Notes under the pieces: model-generated
Database searches by the model: none
What the model saw: only the letters and a program-made list of their open reading frames with translations
What the model was told of the DNA's origin: nothing
In this document: in pieces, positions 1-10,400 of the stretch
How positions within the stretch are numbered: the stretch's first letter is position 1
Layout of the letters: each line of letters begins with the position of its first letter
Assembly (NCBI GenBank): GCA_964605235.1
Contig: CAZSBB010000003.1
Span: forward strand, 62,001-126,000
Source of the DNA: CAZSBB01 sp964605235
GTDB lineage: Bacteria > Planctomycetota > Phycisphaerae > Phycisphaerales > Phycisphaeraceae
Reading direction: 5' to 3'
Length of the DNA stretch: 64,000 nt
Position numbers and translations under genes: made by a program

Positions 1-3000
1 ACATCGGAAAAGGAGTGCACCGCCATGATCGGCCCGGCGGCGTTGGGGGTGTAGATGATCCCCTGCTTGACCGCCCCGCCGTGAAAGACGCGATACATTT
101 CCTTCCACGCCTGCCGCTGACTGAAAAAACTGTAGGTCGCATGACGCTGCCCGGCATCATCGAACCAGCCGCAGTCGTGCGCCAGGCTCTCGCAGGTGTA
201 GCCGGGCGTCACCGTGTCAAAGCGAATGCCGTCGAAGCCGATCGCCTGGGCGTTGTGGGCGAAGCTGTTGGCGAGGAAGCGCGCAAAGGGCGAGCGATAG
301 CAATAGGCGTACTGGCTGGCGTCGTCATAACTGACGTTGTAGATCGGCTGGCGGAACATTTCGCCGGTCCACAAGCTGTTGGCCGCATCGGTCAACGACA
401 CCGCCCAGCCGCCATTGACCAGCAGCTTCTGCCCCCGCTGATGGTTCTCGTCCACCCAGACTTTGAGCCGGGCGATCTGCTGCGGATCGGTCACCGGCGG
501 ATGCCAGGCAGGGTGGCCCGACCAGTCCTTGGGCAGCAGCGCCACGTTCACGTCGTCATAAAAGCGCAACTGGCGCAGCCAGGGCAGCAGCGTTTTGGTG
601 GGCGTGGCGACCAGGGCGAAGCGAATCCGCCGCGGACGTTGTGGATCCAGCGTGATCGGCTGGTTGATCATGAGCAGGCGCAAGGCCACCGCGTCGCCGG
701 TGCGCTCCACGCGCAGCGCCTGCGCTGGCTGCGCCATCGCCCAGCCGCGCGTGCTTTCGCAACTGAACTCCAAGCCCAGGTGGTCGTTGCCGATCCACTG
801 GGTGATGAACGGCGGGGCGACGTAGCCTTCAGTGGGCACCGTCCCGGCATAGCGCGGCACGCGCTGGTCATCACCGCCGGGCCCCGGCGCCACCCGGTAA
901 TTCTGCATCAGCGTCGCCAGTTCGGCGCGCAGCGGCACCCGCAGTTCCAGCCGATCGAAGTCGCCCCGCCCCGTCAGTTCCAGATCGATGAGCATGAAGC
1001 CGTCGAATTCGATGCGATTGCGCACCGTCAGCGTCGCCTCCCCCGCCCGCAGCACACTGGTGGACTGCACCGCTTCGTCATCCAGGCGCACGCATTGCTG
1101 CTGCTGCACTTGCCATGCGGTCGGGCCGAGCAGCTCAATGGGCGCGGCAAGTTGCTCCCGCCCGCGATTGACGATGCGCGCCGGCAGCCCCTGCGCGCTC
1201 AGCTCATAGGTGCGCCCCAGCACATTCACCGTACTCCCCTGCAGCGCGATGGGGGTCCAGGGCTCGGGAATCAGCGGCTGGGTGGTCGGCGCTGCCGTCC
1301 ACCATGCAGGCAACTGCGCGGCGGCAGGTGTGGCGACCGGCATCTGCCGCTGGGCGAGCGTCTGTTCGCCCTGGCGCAGCTCCGCCTGTACGGCGTAGGT
1401 CGTCCCGGGTTCCAGCGGAATCCGAAAGGCGCCATCCACCGGCGCCGCGGCATTAAGCTGACCAATCGTCTGCTGCCCCAACGGCTCGGATGCCCGCAGC
1501 AGCGTCATGGTGAGCGTCGTCTGCTCGTCGATGCTCCCGGCCAGCCGGCGCAGGTCCACGGTCCACGCCAGCGCTCCCGTCAACAGGTAAGCCTGCACCT
1601 GCAAGCCCAGATGATCGGGAACCCGGCAACCCGCCACGGTGCGCAGCAATGGCAGCGGCGCTGCGGCATCAGACTGCAGGTCCAGCGCCGCCGTGATGGC
1701 GTAATCCCCGGGCGCATCATCGCACACCGCGCGCAGCAGCGCGCTGTGCCGGGGCGGCAGCGTCAGGGTCTGCGCCAGACGTTGCTGGGCGGGATAGTGC
1801 GTGAGCAATTGCGCGATGGCGGTCGCTTCCTGGCCGCGCGGCTGCCCCAGATCGTCGGTCAGTTCATCCGCCAGCAGATTCGCCACGCCGACGGTTTGCA
1901 GGGCGGCGGCGCTGCCAACCTGTCCCCGCGCCAGCAAGGCCAACGGCGCGCTGCCGAAGTTGCTCACACGCAGGGTTGCCCCGACCGCGCTTGGGCGTGG
2001 CTGCCACCCGCGGGTCAGGTGCAGCGCCAGCGGAACATCCACCAGTTGCACCACTGCATCCTGTTCCAGTGCCGGCGCGAACCGCCCCAACGGACTGAGC
2101 CGGGTCACCACGACCTGCGGCGAGTGATCCACCCGGGAACAGTTGAGCCGCCAGGTGTCGCCGGGCTGCGTGGTGGTGATGCCCAGCAGTTCCAGCGGGA
2201 GCGCCAGTTCCCCTTCCCAGCCCTGATCCGTCACCCGCACGGCATGCTCGATCCGCGCTGCCTGTCCGAAGGTTGATGTCAGTTGGCCAGCGCTGGTGAG
2301 CTGCACTTCCACAGCCGTCTGGGCGTCAGTTCGACTTTGAAAACGCAGCACCAGGGCATCGGCGGGATCGGGTTGGCGATTCTGAGCGGGGCGCTCGAAA
2401 ACGAATGCCGCCAGCAGGCGCGGACCCGCCAGCGCCAGATGCACCGTGCTGGACAGATCACCCAGCCGGCCGGTGGCTTCATCCACGAAACCGGTGACGC
2501 TGGTGGCGGCAAACCACTCCCGGCGGTCGACTTCACCATCGATCGTCGGCGTCAGCGGCGCACTGCGGGACAAGGGCAAGTGCAGCGCGCGGGGCCACGC
2601 CAATTCGGTGCTCTGCTCCATTGCGGGGGCGATGGCAGCGCTCTCGGTGGGCGCGGGCAACGCGCCGACCAGTTGCAAGCCTGCTCCTGACCGGCCGTCG
2701 GCCACCACTGTGCCCGGCCCCAGCAACAAGCCGCCGTCACCCTCCCATTGCACCTGCGGCACCGTGCGCCACTGCGGCGCGGCCTCTCCCGCCGTCGCCT
2801 GCAACTGGTCGCAGGCGTCGAGCAGAATGGTGAACGGGTCGGGCGTCAGCCCCGGCTGATGAAAGCCCAGATCCTCCGGTCGCCGGGCGATCGCCGAGAG
2901 GCGGATGTCGTCAAGCACAAAGTTCCCGCCGCGGTTCCAGTGATCGCCAAAATAGAACGGCCATTTGGGCAGCAACGGTTTGCCGGCCTGTGTCCCCACG

Positions 3001-3467
3001 CTGTCGGCGAATCGGCCGGGGTGCCGCCGCTGCGACACCAGTTCCCCATTGCGGTACAGCAGGGTTTCATGCCCGCGCCACACCAGGGCCAGGTGCTCCC
3101 ACTGATCTTGTTCGACCAGGCCCGCGCTGGTCAGAGGCAGCAGCGCTGATTGGGGCGAGAAGCGGAAATAGGTTCCGCCGCCGTTGCCGCCGAAGATCGA
3201 GCCGATCAGATAACTGCTGGAGAACCCGCCGGTCTGTCCGCTGAAAGTCACCAGCGACGCCAGGCCTTGCATCTGGCCTTTTTCCAGGGGCAGCCCCGCG
3301 CGGGTGTCGAAGCGCGGCTTCCACCAGAACTCCAGCGTGCCCTCCTGCGGATCGACATTAAACCGCTGCGGGTAAATCAGCACGCCCGTCGCGGGACGCT
3401 CGGCGGCCCCAGCCCCCGCCGCCCAGCCGCAGCAGATCAGCAGCACCGCCCATGCGCATGGTTTCAC
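1..3467 (-). CDS. Large secreted LamG + GH123/DUF6067-like protein (3' end outside window)
   Basis: Partial; 1155 codons are visible and the frame is open through base 1. The start is GTG at 3467, overlapping the TGA of the upstream gene (GTGA, 3464-3467), so the two are translationally coupled. The protein has a signal peptide (about residues 1-24), a LamG/concanavalin-like domain (about 30-190), then a CBM9/DOMON-like module beginning near PTIDGEVDRREW, then a beta-rich region and a barrel-like region with FDGIRFDTVTPGYTC. The C-terminal part is close to the next gene (shared AAGPIMAVHSFSD and PRRIRFALVATPTKT-type blocks), so they are tandem paralogues. From recalled family resemblance this is a GH123-like/DUF6067 protein, probably acting on an exported or environmental polysaccharide; the substrate is unknown. 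It is the last visible gene of the operon starting at 12455. Confidence 0.8.
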   Translation of the reverse strand, partial: MKPCAWAVLLICCGWAAGAGAAERPATGVLIYPQRFNVDPQEGTLEFWWKPRFDTRAGLPLEKGQMQGLASLVTFSGQTGGFSSSYLIGSIFGGNGGGTYFRFSPQSALLPLTSAGLVEQDQWEHLALVWRGHETLLYRNGELVSQRRHPGRFADSVGTQAGKPLLPKWPFYFGDHWNRGGNFVLDDIRLSAIARRPEDLGFHQPGLTPDPFTILLDACDQLQATAGEAAPQWRTVPQVQWEGDGGLLLGPGTVVADGRSGAGLQLVGALPAPTESAAIAPAMEQSTELAWPRALHLPLSRSAPLTPTIDGEVDRREWFAATSVTGFVDEATGRLGDLSSTVHLALAGPRLLAAFVFERPAQNRQPDPADALVLRFQSRTDAQTAVEVQLTSAGQLTSTFGQAARIEHAVRVTDQGWEGELALPLELLGITTTQPGDTWRLNCSRVDHSPQVVVTRLSPLGRFAPALEQDAVVQLVDVPLALHLTRGWQPRPSAVGATLRVSNFGSAPLALLARGQVGSAAALQTVGVANLLADELTDDLGQPRGQEATAIAQLLTHYPAQQRLAQTLTLPPRHSALLRAVCDDAPGDYAITAALDLQSDAAAPLPLLRTVAGCRVPDHLGLQVQAYLLTGALAWTVDLRRLAGSIDEQTTLTMTLLRASEPLGQQTIGQLNAAAPVDGAFRIPLEPGTTYAVQAELRQGEQTLAQRQMPVATPAAAQLPAWWTAAPTTQPLIPEPWTPIALQGSTVNVLGRTYELSAQGLPARIVNRGREQLAAPIELLGPTAWQVQQQQCVRLDDEAVQSTSVLRAGEATLTVRNRIEFDGFMLIDLELTGRGDFDRLELRVPLRAELATLMQNYRVAPGPGGDDQRVPRYAGTVPTEGYVAPPFITQWIGNDHLGLEFSCESTRGWAMAQPAQALRVERTGDAVALRLLMINQPITLDPQRPRRIRFALVATPTKTLLPWLRQLRFYDDVNVALLPKDWSGHPAWHPPVTDPQQIARLKVWVDENHQRGQKLLVNGGWAVSLTDAANSLWTGEMFRQPIYNVSYDDASQYAYCYRSPFARFLANSFAHNAQAIGFDGIRFDTVTPGYTCESLAHDCGWFDDAGQRHATYSFFSQRQAWKEMYRVFHGGAVKQGIIYTPNAAGPIMAVHSFSD

Positions 3468-6400
3468 CGCAATACCTTTCGCACTTCCACCTGACGCACC
3501 TTCACCTGGCCGGGATCGCTGGTCGCCAGCACCGCCTGGGCTTCCCGGGCCGTCGCGCCGGCGCGCATGGGCACGAACAGCCGCACCCAGCCGCCGGTGC
3601 TTTCCCAGGCCTGGGGCGCAAACGAGCGGCGATATTCATCCGTCTGGTCATAGCGCTCCGGCCCGCTGCGACGATTGCTGTTGTTGATGCCGACCAGGTC
3701 CTGCCCCTGCAGCAGCAGCGTCACATAGTGGCTGACGGCGGGGCTGAACTTGCCCATCACGTTGGGACTCTTGCTGGCGGCGCCCAAGGGCTGGTCGATC
3801 CAGATCTCAGCACTGACGACATATTCGCTGCCGGGCTCCACCGTGAACGTGGGTGATGTCCAGCGCTCGCCCCACTGGCCCGCGGCGCCGGCCTCTCCGA
3901 GCGTGTTGGACAGCAGGTTGTCCGACAAACGCGCAGCATCGAAGCGCGGCCGATCGCCGCTGATCTTGAGCAACCGATACCGCTGGCCCAGCACAGGCAG
4001 CCTCATTTCGCCGGCGCGGCTGAGCGCCACGGGTTCGCCGGTGATCGCATCTTCCGCATACACCGGCCAGAGCAAACCGAGATGGGCATAGTTGAATTGC
4101 ACCGCCAGGTCGACGGCCGGTTCGGTCTCATAGCTGCTGACCACCAGCAAAACGCGATCCGGCGCAGCCCAGAAGCTGCCGCGGATGAAGCGGTCGCCGG
4201 CGTCGACGCGCAACAGGTCGGCATTCTCCCACCAGCCATGGAAGCGCGACCGTTGGCGATCAACCCATTCCCAGGCGTCGAAGATGCTGGCGGCGGGCAG
4301 GGCGTGGGCGTCGTAGCCGGCGCGCCAGTTGCGACTGTCCAGAAAGCGCGGCTCGGCGTTGTGCAGGAGCAGCGCGGCGACACGCTCATTGGGATACAAC
4401 GGCCCGTGCTTGAGGTTCGACCCGGTGATGAAACCGTAACCCGAGCCGGTCATCAGGCTGCGCACCATGCCCGGCGGATAACCGACTTTCAGGTTGGCGG
4501 CGGACTGGTAGAAACCTTCGCCGATTTCGTGGTGATCGCTGAAGGAATGCACCGCCATGATCGGGCCGGCGGCGTTGGGGGTGTAGACCACGCCGTCGTC
4601 GACCGCCCCGCCATGGAACGCCCGGTAAATGCGCTTCCAGGCTTCACGCTGACTGAAGAAGCTGTAGCTGGGCCAGAGGTTGCCGTCGTCGTCGCGCCAG
4701 CCGCAGCCGTGGATTTCACTGTTGCAGGTGTAGCCGGGCGTCACGGTGTCAAAGCGAATGCCATCGAACCGCAGCTGGGCGGCGTTGTAGGCGAAGCTGC
4801 CGGCGAGAAAAGCAGCAAACGGCGAGTTGTAGCAATAGGCATAGTGCTTGGCGCCGCTGTAGCTGACGTTGTTGAGCGGCTGAGCGAACATCTCAGTGGT
4901 CCAGGGCGCGCTGGCGGCGTCCTGCATGGAAACCGCCCAGCCGCCATTGACCAGCAGCTTCTGACCCGCGTCGTGGACGCTCTGCACCCAGGAGCGTACC
5001 TTGGCGACCTGCTGCGCATCGGTGACCGGCGGATGCCAAGCGGGAAAACCCGCCCAGTCGTAGGGCAGCAGCGCCACCTTGATGTCGTCATAAAATCGCG
5101 CCCGAGCCAGCGCCGGCAAAATGGTCTTGGTCGGCGTGGCGACCAGCCCCAGGCGAATGCGGCGCGGCTGGTCGGCGGCAATGGTGACCGGCTTGCTGAT
5201 CAGGCTGACGCGCAGCGTCGTGCGGTCGCCCACCGGCTGCACACGGATGGCTTCATTGGGTTTCGCCAGCGCCCAGCCGCGGCTGGATTCGCAGGAGAGT
5301 TCCAGCCCGGCGCGTTCATTGCCGATCCACGTCGTGATGGTCGGCGGGCTGGTGTAGCCGGTGTCGGGAATGACATCGCTGAACCGGCCGGTCCACTTGC
5401 CCGGCCCGGGCGCCAGGTTGTAGTTCTGCAGGAGCTGCGCCTGCCGCCGTACAAAAGGAATTTCCAGTTCCAACTGTTGAAGCGTTCCCCGACCGGCGAG
5501 TTCCAGGTCCAGCAGCATGAAGCCGTCGAATTCCAGTTGATTGCGAATGGTCAGTTTGAGCTCGCCGCTGGTGAGGGTGGACTGGTACACCGCGACGTCC
5601 GGGGCGCTGCTGACGAGGGCAGCGGCGGCGGGATACTGCCAGTTCACCTCACTGTGCAGCGCGATGGGATCCGCCAGCAGGGTCTGCTCGAAACTGATGA
5701 CCTGCGTGGGCAGCGCGTGGGCGCCGATGGCGTAATGCCGACCGAGGATTTCCGCCCACTGCGGGGTCGCGCGGATGGGCGTCCAGGGTGGGGGAATCAG
5801 CGGGTCCTGCTGCTGGGCGATCTCCCACCAGATGGGGGCGGCGGGTTGCTGCACCTCCACATTGACGGCGGCAAGCGTTTGGCCGGCGGCATCAAGCGCG
5901 TAGCCGCGCAGCGGGGTCACGCCCTGCGGCCAGTGTTCGGTCGGCATGCGCACCTGCGCCACGCCGGCGGTGAAGGGAATGGTCGCCGGCGCGGTGACGC
6001 CTGCGGGCACGCCGTCGAGTTTGAGCGTCGCCGCCCGGGCATCGCTGGCGCGGGCAATGATTTCCAGTTGCCGGGCGCGTAGCCAATACGGCTTGACCTC
6101 CAATTCGAGGGGGGGAGCCACGTAATACGCCTGCACGCCCTGCGCGACGGGCACATCGCCCAGCAGCGCCCGGTATTGCAGCAGGTATTCGCCGGCGGGT
6201 TCGAGCCGCGCCGCGGGCGTGAAACCTTGCAGTGCGGACTTGATCATGTCGTCCATGGAGGCAAAGGTCGCCGCCTCACCCTGGCTCACATCCACGGCAT
6301 TGGTCAGGAACGGAAAGTGGAACGCCTGTCCAGCGACGCGCGGTCGATGCAGGAGTTGGTTGTTCATCTGCACCCGGGGTGCTGCAGCGCCGCTGAGTTG

Positions 6401-7171
6401 CAGGCCGCCGGCGTCGTCAAAGCGCACCGCCAGGTCCTGCCCGGTAAACAGCAGCCGTCCGTTCTCGCCCTTGCGGCGCCAGCGGGCATAGGGCCAGCAG
6501 AACAACCGCGTGCCATTGCGGCGCCAGGCGGAAAAGACATTGAAGGACCACTGTGTGCCGGCGGCGGGCGTCTGGGCCACATCGAGCGCCGCAAAGGGAA
6601 TGCACATCTCGCCCTCGAAGCCGGTGGGCAGCAACCGGGCGCGATAGTCGATCGCCGGGTTCCAGTAGTAGTTGCTGCCGTCGTCGAACCGGCGGTCATA
6701 GAGCGTGCCCAGGCCGTTGCCGGAGATATTGAACTGCTCCCAGGCGTCATCGGGGCGCGTGCTGAAGAGCAGATTGACGGTGTTGTCGCGGCCCTCGGCG
6801 CGGTCGCGCTCGGCGATGGACGCCAGCACGGGCAGCTCATAGGCGGGCAGATCCTGGCGAAACGCGAAGTAGAGAGCGTCGCGGGTGTAGGCGATCCACA
6901 CCCAGGTGCGTTCACGGGGCGGGACGCCATCGCCCGCCAACGGGTCGGTGCTCATCAGCGGGGGCAGCAGGGTGGCGCGCTGCCAGAACTCGTCATCGAG
7001 ATGACCATCAAGCTTCGGCGCCGCCTCCAGCAGCGGGATGCCCAGCACGCCAAAGCGCCAGTGGTTCAGGTCCTGCCCAGCGCCCGCCGCAGGCGCTGCC
7101 TGCACCACGCCCGCCAGCATTCCCAAGAGCAAGACCATCCGCACCCCGCCCTGCATCGCTAAACGCGCCAT
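3464..7171 (-). CDS. Secreted GH123/DUF6067-like protein, paralogue 2
   Basis: 1235 residues. ATG at 7171 is preceded by GAGGTG at good spacing; an internal ATG at 7156 is the alternative. The N-terminus is an export signal (VLLLGMLAGVVQAAPAAGA). A CBM9/DOMON-like domain starts around residue 45 (APKLDGHLDDEFWQ), followed by beta-sandwich regions and a catalytic-type domain with the block FDGIRFDTVTPGYTC near residue 830. A further C-terminal beta domain (about residues 1110-1235) is not seen in paralogue 3. It lacks the N-terminal LamG domain of the gene that follows. Its stop overlaps that gene's GTG start. The enzymatic role is inferred from family resemblance and from the XylR-type regulator at the head of the locus. 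Confidence 0.8.
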   Translation of the reverse strand: MARLAMQGGVRMVLLLGMLAGVVQAAPAAGAGQDLNHWRFGVLGIPLLEAAPKLDGHLDDEFWQRATLLPPLMSTDPLAGDGVPPRERTWVWIAYTRDALYFAFRQDLPAYELPVLASIAERDRAEGRDNTVNLLFSTRPDDAWEQFNISGNGLGTLYDRRFDDGSNYYWNPAIDYRARLLPTGFEGEMCIPFAALDVAQTPAAGTQWSFNVFSAWRRNGTRLFCWPYARWRRKGENGRLLFTGQDLAVRFDDAGGLQLSGAAAPRVQMNNQLLHRPRVAGQAFHFPFLTNAVDVSQGEAATFASMDDMIKSALQGFTPAARLEPAGEYLLQYRALLGDVPVAQGVQAYYVAPPLELEVKPYWLRARQLEIIARASDARAATLKLDGVPAGVTAPATIPFTAGVAQVRMPTEHWPQGVTPLRGYALDAAGQTLAAVNVEVQQPAAPIWWEIAQQQDPLIPPPWTPIRATPQWAEILGRHYAIGAHALPTQVISFEQTLLADPIALHSEVNWQYPAAAALVSSAPDVAVYQSTLTSGELKLTIRNQLEFDGFMLLDLELAGRGTLQQLELEIPFVRRQAQLLQNYNLAPGPGKWTGRFSDVIPDTGYTSPPTITTWIGNERAGLELSCESSRGWALAKPNEAIRVQPVGDRTTLRVSLISKPVTIAADQPRRIRLGLVATPTKTILPALARARFYDDIKVALLPYDWAGFPAWHPPVTDAQQVAKVRSWVQSVHDAGQKLLVNGGWAVSMQDAASAPWTTEMFAQPLNNVSYSGAKHYAYCYNSPFAAFLAGSFAYNAAQLRFDGIRFDTVTPGYTCNSEIHGCGWRDDDGNLWPSYSFFSQREAWKRIYRAFHGGAVDDGVVYTPNAAGPIMAVHSFSDHHEIGEGFYQSAANLKVGYPPGMVRSLMTGSGYGFITGSNLKHGPLYPNERVAALLLHNAEPRFLDSRNWRAGYDAHALPAASIFDAWEWVDRQRSRFHGWWENADLLRVDAGDRFIRGSFWAAPDRVLLVVSSYETEPAVDLAVQFNYAHLGLLWPVYAEDAITGEPVALSRAGEMRLPVLGQRYRLLKISGDRPRFDAARLSDNLLSNTLGEAGAAGQWGERWTSPTFTVEPGSEYVVSAEIWIDQPLGAASKSPNVMGKFSPAVSHYVTLLLQGQDLVGINNSNRRSGPERYDQTDEYRRSFAPQAWESTGGWVRLFVPMRAGATAREAQAVLATSDPGQVKVRQVEVRKVLR

Positions 7172-7308
7172 GGCTGCACCTCACTGCCTCATGATTTCCG
7201 CCGCAAGGCGACACCGCAAACCCATCGCCGCTACTTGCCTAGTCAAGTTAGCGACCGGGGCGGAGCTTGGCAAGCAGAATATGCCGCGCCGCAGCCAGCG
7301 CGCAGCAC

Positions 7309-7355
7309 AACGCACCGACGGCCGCAGGGCTGCCCACTGCGGCCGTCGGTGCGTT
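7309..7355. terminator. Perfect 19-bp hairpin inside the glycosidase operon
   Basis: Arms 7309-7327 and 7337-7355 are perfect reverse complements, very GC-rich, with a 9-nt loop. It lies in the 240-bp gap between paralogue 3 (stop at 7412) and paralogue 2 (start at 7171). No strong T-run follows on the minus strand, so it may be a partial terminator, a transcript-stabilising hairpin or a processing site rather than a full stop. Confidence 0.6.
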
Positions 7356-7411
7356 GCTGGTGTTGATTGTTTGATTAATGGTGATTGCTGGCGTCAACGA
7401 CGCGGCTCAGG

Positions 7412-10400
7412 TCACTTCACCGCCACTTTCAGCAACCGCCAGCGGCGCGGCTCCACGTTCACCGTCACGCTGTCGCCATTGAGCGTGAGCGCTGCGCCGG
7501 TGATCGCGTCCTCCACGCTGGCGCCGCTGAGGCCCAGCGCGCCCAGGTCGAGCTTGACGGTCAGATCGCGCGGCGTGTTGGGCAGGTTGCTCACGCACAC
7601 CAGCGCCTTTTCCCCCGGCCGCAACCACACGGCGCTGAGCGTGCCCTCGGCGGGGGTAATGCTCAGGAAACGGTCGTCCTCCCACCAGGGGTAGTGGGTC
7701 GCCTTTTCGCTGTCGAGCCAACGGAAGGCAGCCCACAGCGGCGCCATCGGCTGGTCCTTCTGCCCGTAGGCCGTGCCGACGTACGACGCGAAGTTGACCG
7801 CCTTGAAGCTGACGCCGGCGGGGATCGCCAGGGCGTTCATTTCGTTGAGGTACTTGTGGATGCGGGTCATCCAGTTCTTGTTGGTGAGTTCGACGTGGTA
7901 GCCGTATTGGATGCCGCCGTTCTTGGCGAGGAAGAAATCGACGAAGGCGTCATCGAACTCGCCGTCATATTGCTGGGCGAACTCGCTGGGGCAGCGGATG
8001 TTGGTGAAGTTTTCGATGCAGACGTTGGCGGGCGGCGAGTGGTGGTTGTAGAAGACACCGTGGGGCAGCACTTCCCCGTTGAGGATTTTGTACAGCCGCT
8101 TGGCGAAATCGCGCGTCGCGCGGACGGGATAGGACCCGCGCGGCCGACCCTTTTCATCGGTCCAGCGCATGCCGTTGGGATGTTCGCTGTAGGTGACGCC
8201 CAGCGTGGAGTCGGTGAAGATGCCGTCCAGTTTGAACTCGCGCATGTGCTCGGCAACGCGCTGACAGAACAGGTCGGGGAACAGGCTCACCGGGGACGCC
8301 CAGTAGGTGTTGTAGCCCGAGTTTTTCAGGGGAATATTGACCAGTTCGCTGCCGAACTGCGCCCACTCGGGGCATTCGGTGCTGATGCCCCAGCCGGCGT
8401 AAACCAGCACGCGCACGTTCTGCTGGTGCAGATGTTCGACGAACGGCGGGAGCTTGGCGCGGCGTTCGGGGTCCTTGAGGCCCGGATAGCCGAAGATGTC
8501 GTTGTAATAGCTGAACAGCACGAGGTTGCGGACGCCATAGTCTTTGAGCTCATGGTCGATGAGGTTGTAGGCGTTGACTGCTTTGGCGTACTTGGCGGGA
8601 TCGGTCTGCTTCATCTCCGGGTCCGGCGGCGTCAGGGGCAGAATGCCGCCGGTCTGGAAGGTGGCGTAGTCCTCGAACCCGCCGGTGGTCACGCGGGCGG
8701 GCGTGGGCATGAGGCCGAAGTGCCACTCGATGGGTTTGGTGAGTTCCACCGCGCGATCGACATAGCGAACCTCCAGCGTGGTGGCGGCGGCGGCGGGCGT
8801 GACGGCGATCGCCTGCCTGGGGTCGGCGTTGTACCAGTTGTGCGCGTTTTCACAGTACCACTGCAGGCCGCCTTCCACGTAGCCGACCCACGCGGCGTAG
8901 GTGTACGGCATGGTGAACCCCGCGGCAGGCACGGCGCCGGCGTCGGGCGTCTCAATGGGCGTTTCGCCGGGCATGTCGGCAATGCGGCCCCGGGTGTAGA
9001 TGCGGGCGTAGCGCGGCTTGAGCTGAGCGGTGAACACGCAGCCGGTGAGCGTGGTCGGAGCGCTGGGCGTCAGCGTCACGTCGTACCAGAGGAAGCCGTC
9101 GAACTCGAGCGTGATGCGGCCGGTGAGCGTGCCCAGCGAACCCGCCTGGGCGCTGAAGGTGTAAACCGCCTGCTCGATGTCGCTGCTTTCCAGCGTAAAA
9201 CGCGTGACGCGCAGCTCCACCGGCTGGCCGGCGGCGTCGCGCAGTTCCAGTTGCCAGGGCTGGGCGAAAATTTCCTGGTCCTTCACTTTCACCGTGGGAA
9301 ACAGCGTGTCGCCCGGCCAGGTGTAATCAATGGTCAGGGTGTCGGCGTGCTGCACATCCGCACGCAGGTCATGCCAGGGCGCGGGGACGAACTTGCTTCG
9401 CCCATACTGGTTGCCGATCCAATCCGGCTTGGGCGGCAGCATCAATGGCGCATGGTTGCTGGCGATCACCTCACTGCCCTGGCGCAGCGTGGCGGTCACG
9501 TAGTACGTCGCGCCGGAAGTCGGCTCCAGGTGCAGTTCATCGGTGAGCATTTCCTTCCCCGCCAAGTTGTGATGCTCCGCCTGCGCGACCACCGGGCCGT
9601 CCTTCCCCAGCACGGCGCGCACTTCCAGGGCGGTGTCCGCGGTCACTTGCTCCAGCACGCGGCGAAGGTCCACGGTGTAGCCCAGCCGCTGGGAACTGTA
9701 GAGCGCACTGCTGAGGCTGATGTTCAGCGGCACCTGCACCTGGAACGGCACGTTCATGGCGGCGAGCAGGGACTCATCACGCTGCAGCTTGAAGCCCACC
9801 AGGTAATCGCCCGGCTGATCGGGGAGCGTCAGTTCCACCAGCCTGGTCGACTGCGCCGGCAGCGTCACCCGGTCGGCGGTTTCCTGGAGCAGTTCGTAGG
9901 GTTCGAGCGTGCGGCTGATTTCATCCTGCATGCGCACGCCGATGGCGGCATCGAGGTTTTCGGTGAAGGCTGAGTCGAGCGCGGCGAGGAAGCTCAGGGG
10001 TTGCGGTTTGGTCAGCCGCCGCAGATCAAGCTGGGCGTCGAGTGTGACGGACTGATCGCCGAAGTTGCTCACCAGCAGTTTGGCGCCCATTTTCTTGTGC
10101 TGGGGCAACCAGCCGACTTCCGTGGCGCGGACGGCAACGGGCTGGCCGGTGAACATGAGATGGGACAGGTCCTTGGTCGCCGACCACTGGCCGCGCCATG
10201 CCCACTGCGCCAGGCGGTCGGAGGGCGTGCGTTCATTGCGGACCAGGTCGAGTCCCCAGATGGCGCCGGGCTCGGGCGCGGCGGTGTTGCCGGTGAACTG
10301 GGCGAAGGGAATCGCCAGTTCGCCTTCCCAGCCGAAGTCGGTCGTGCGGGCTTGATAGGCAAACGTCGGCTGCCAGGCTTTCTGGTCGACATTCGGTCCC

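Noticed and set aside
15..2276. A 753-codon open frame on the plus strand
   Set aside because: It is antisense to the GH123-like gene; its composition is Arg/Gly/His-rich with no domain, as expected from GC-rich codon bias. The same applies to frames at 4082-6082, 7385-9973 and 10001-11776.
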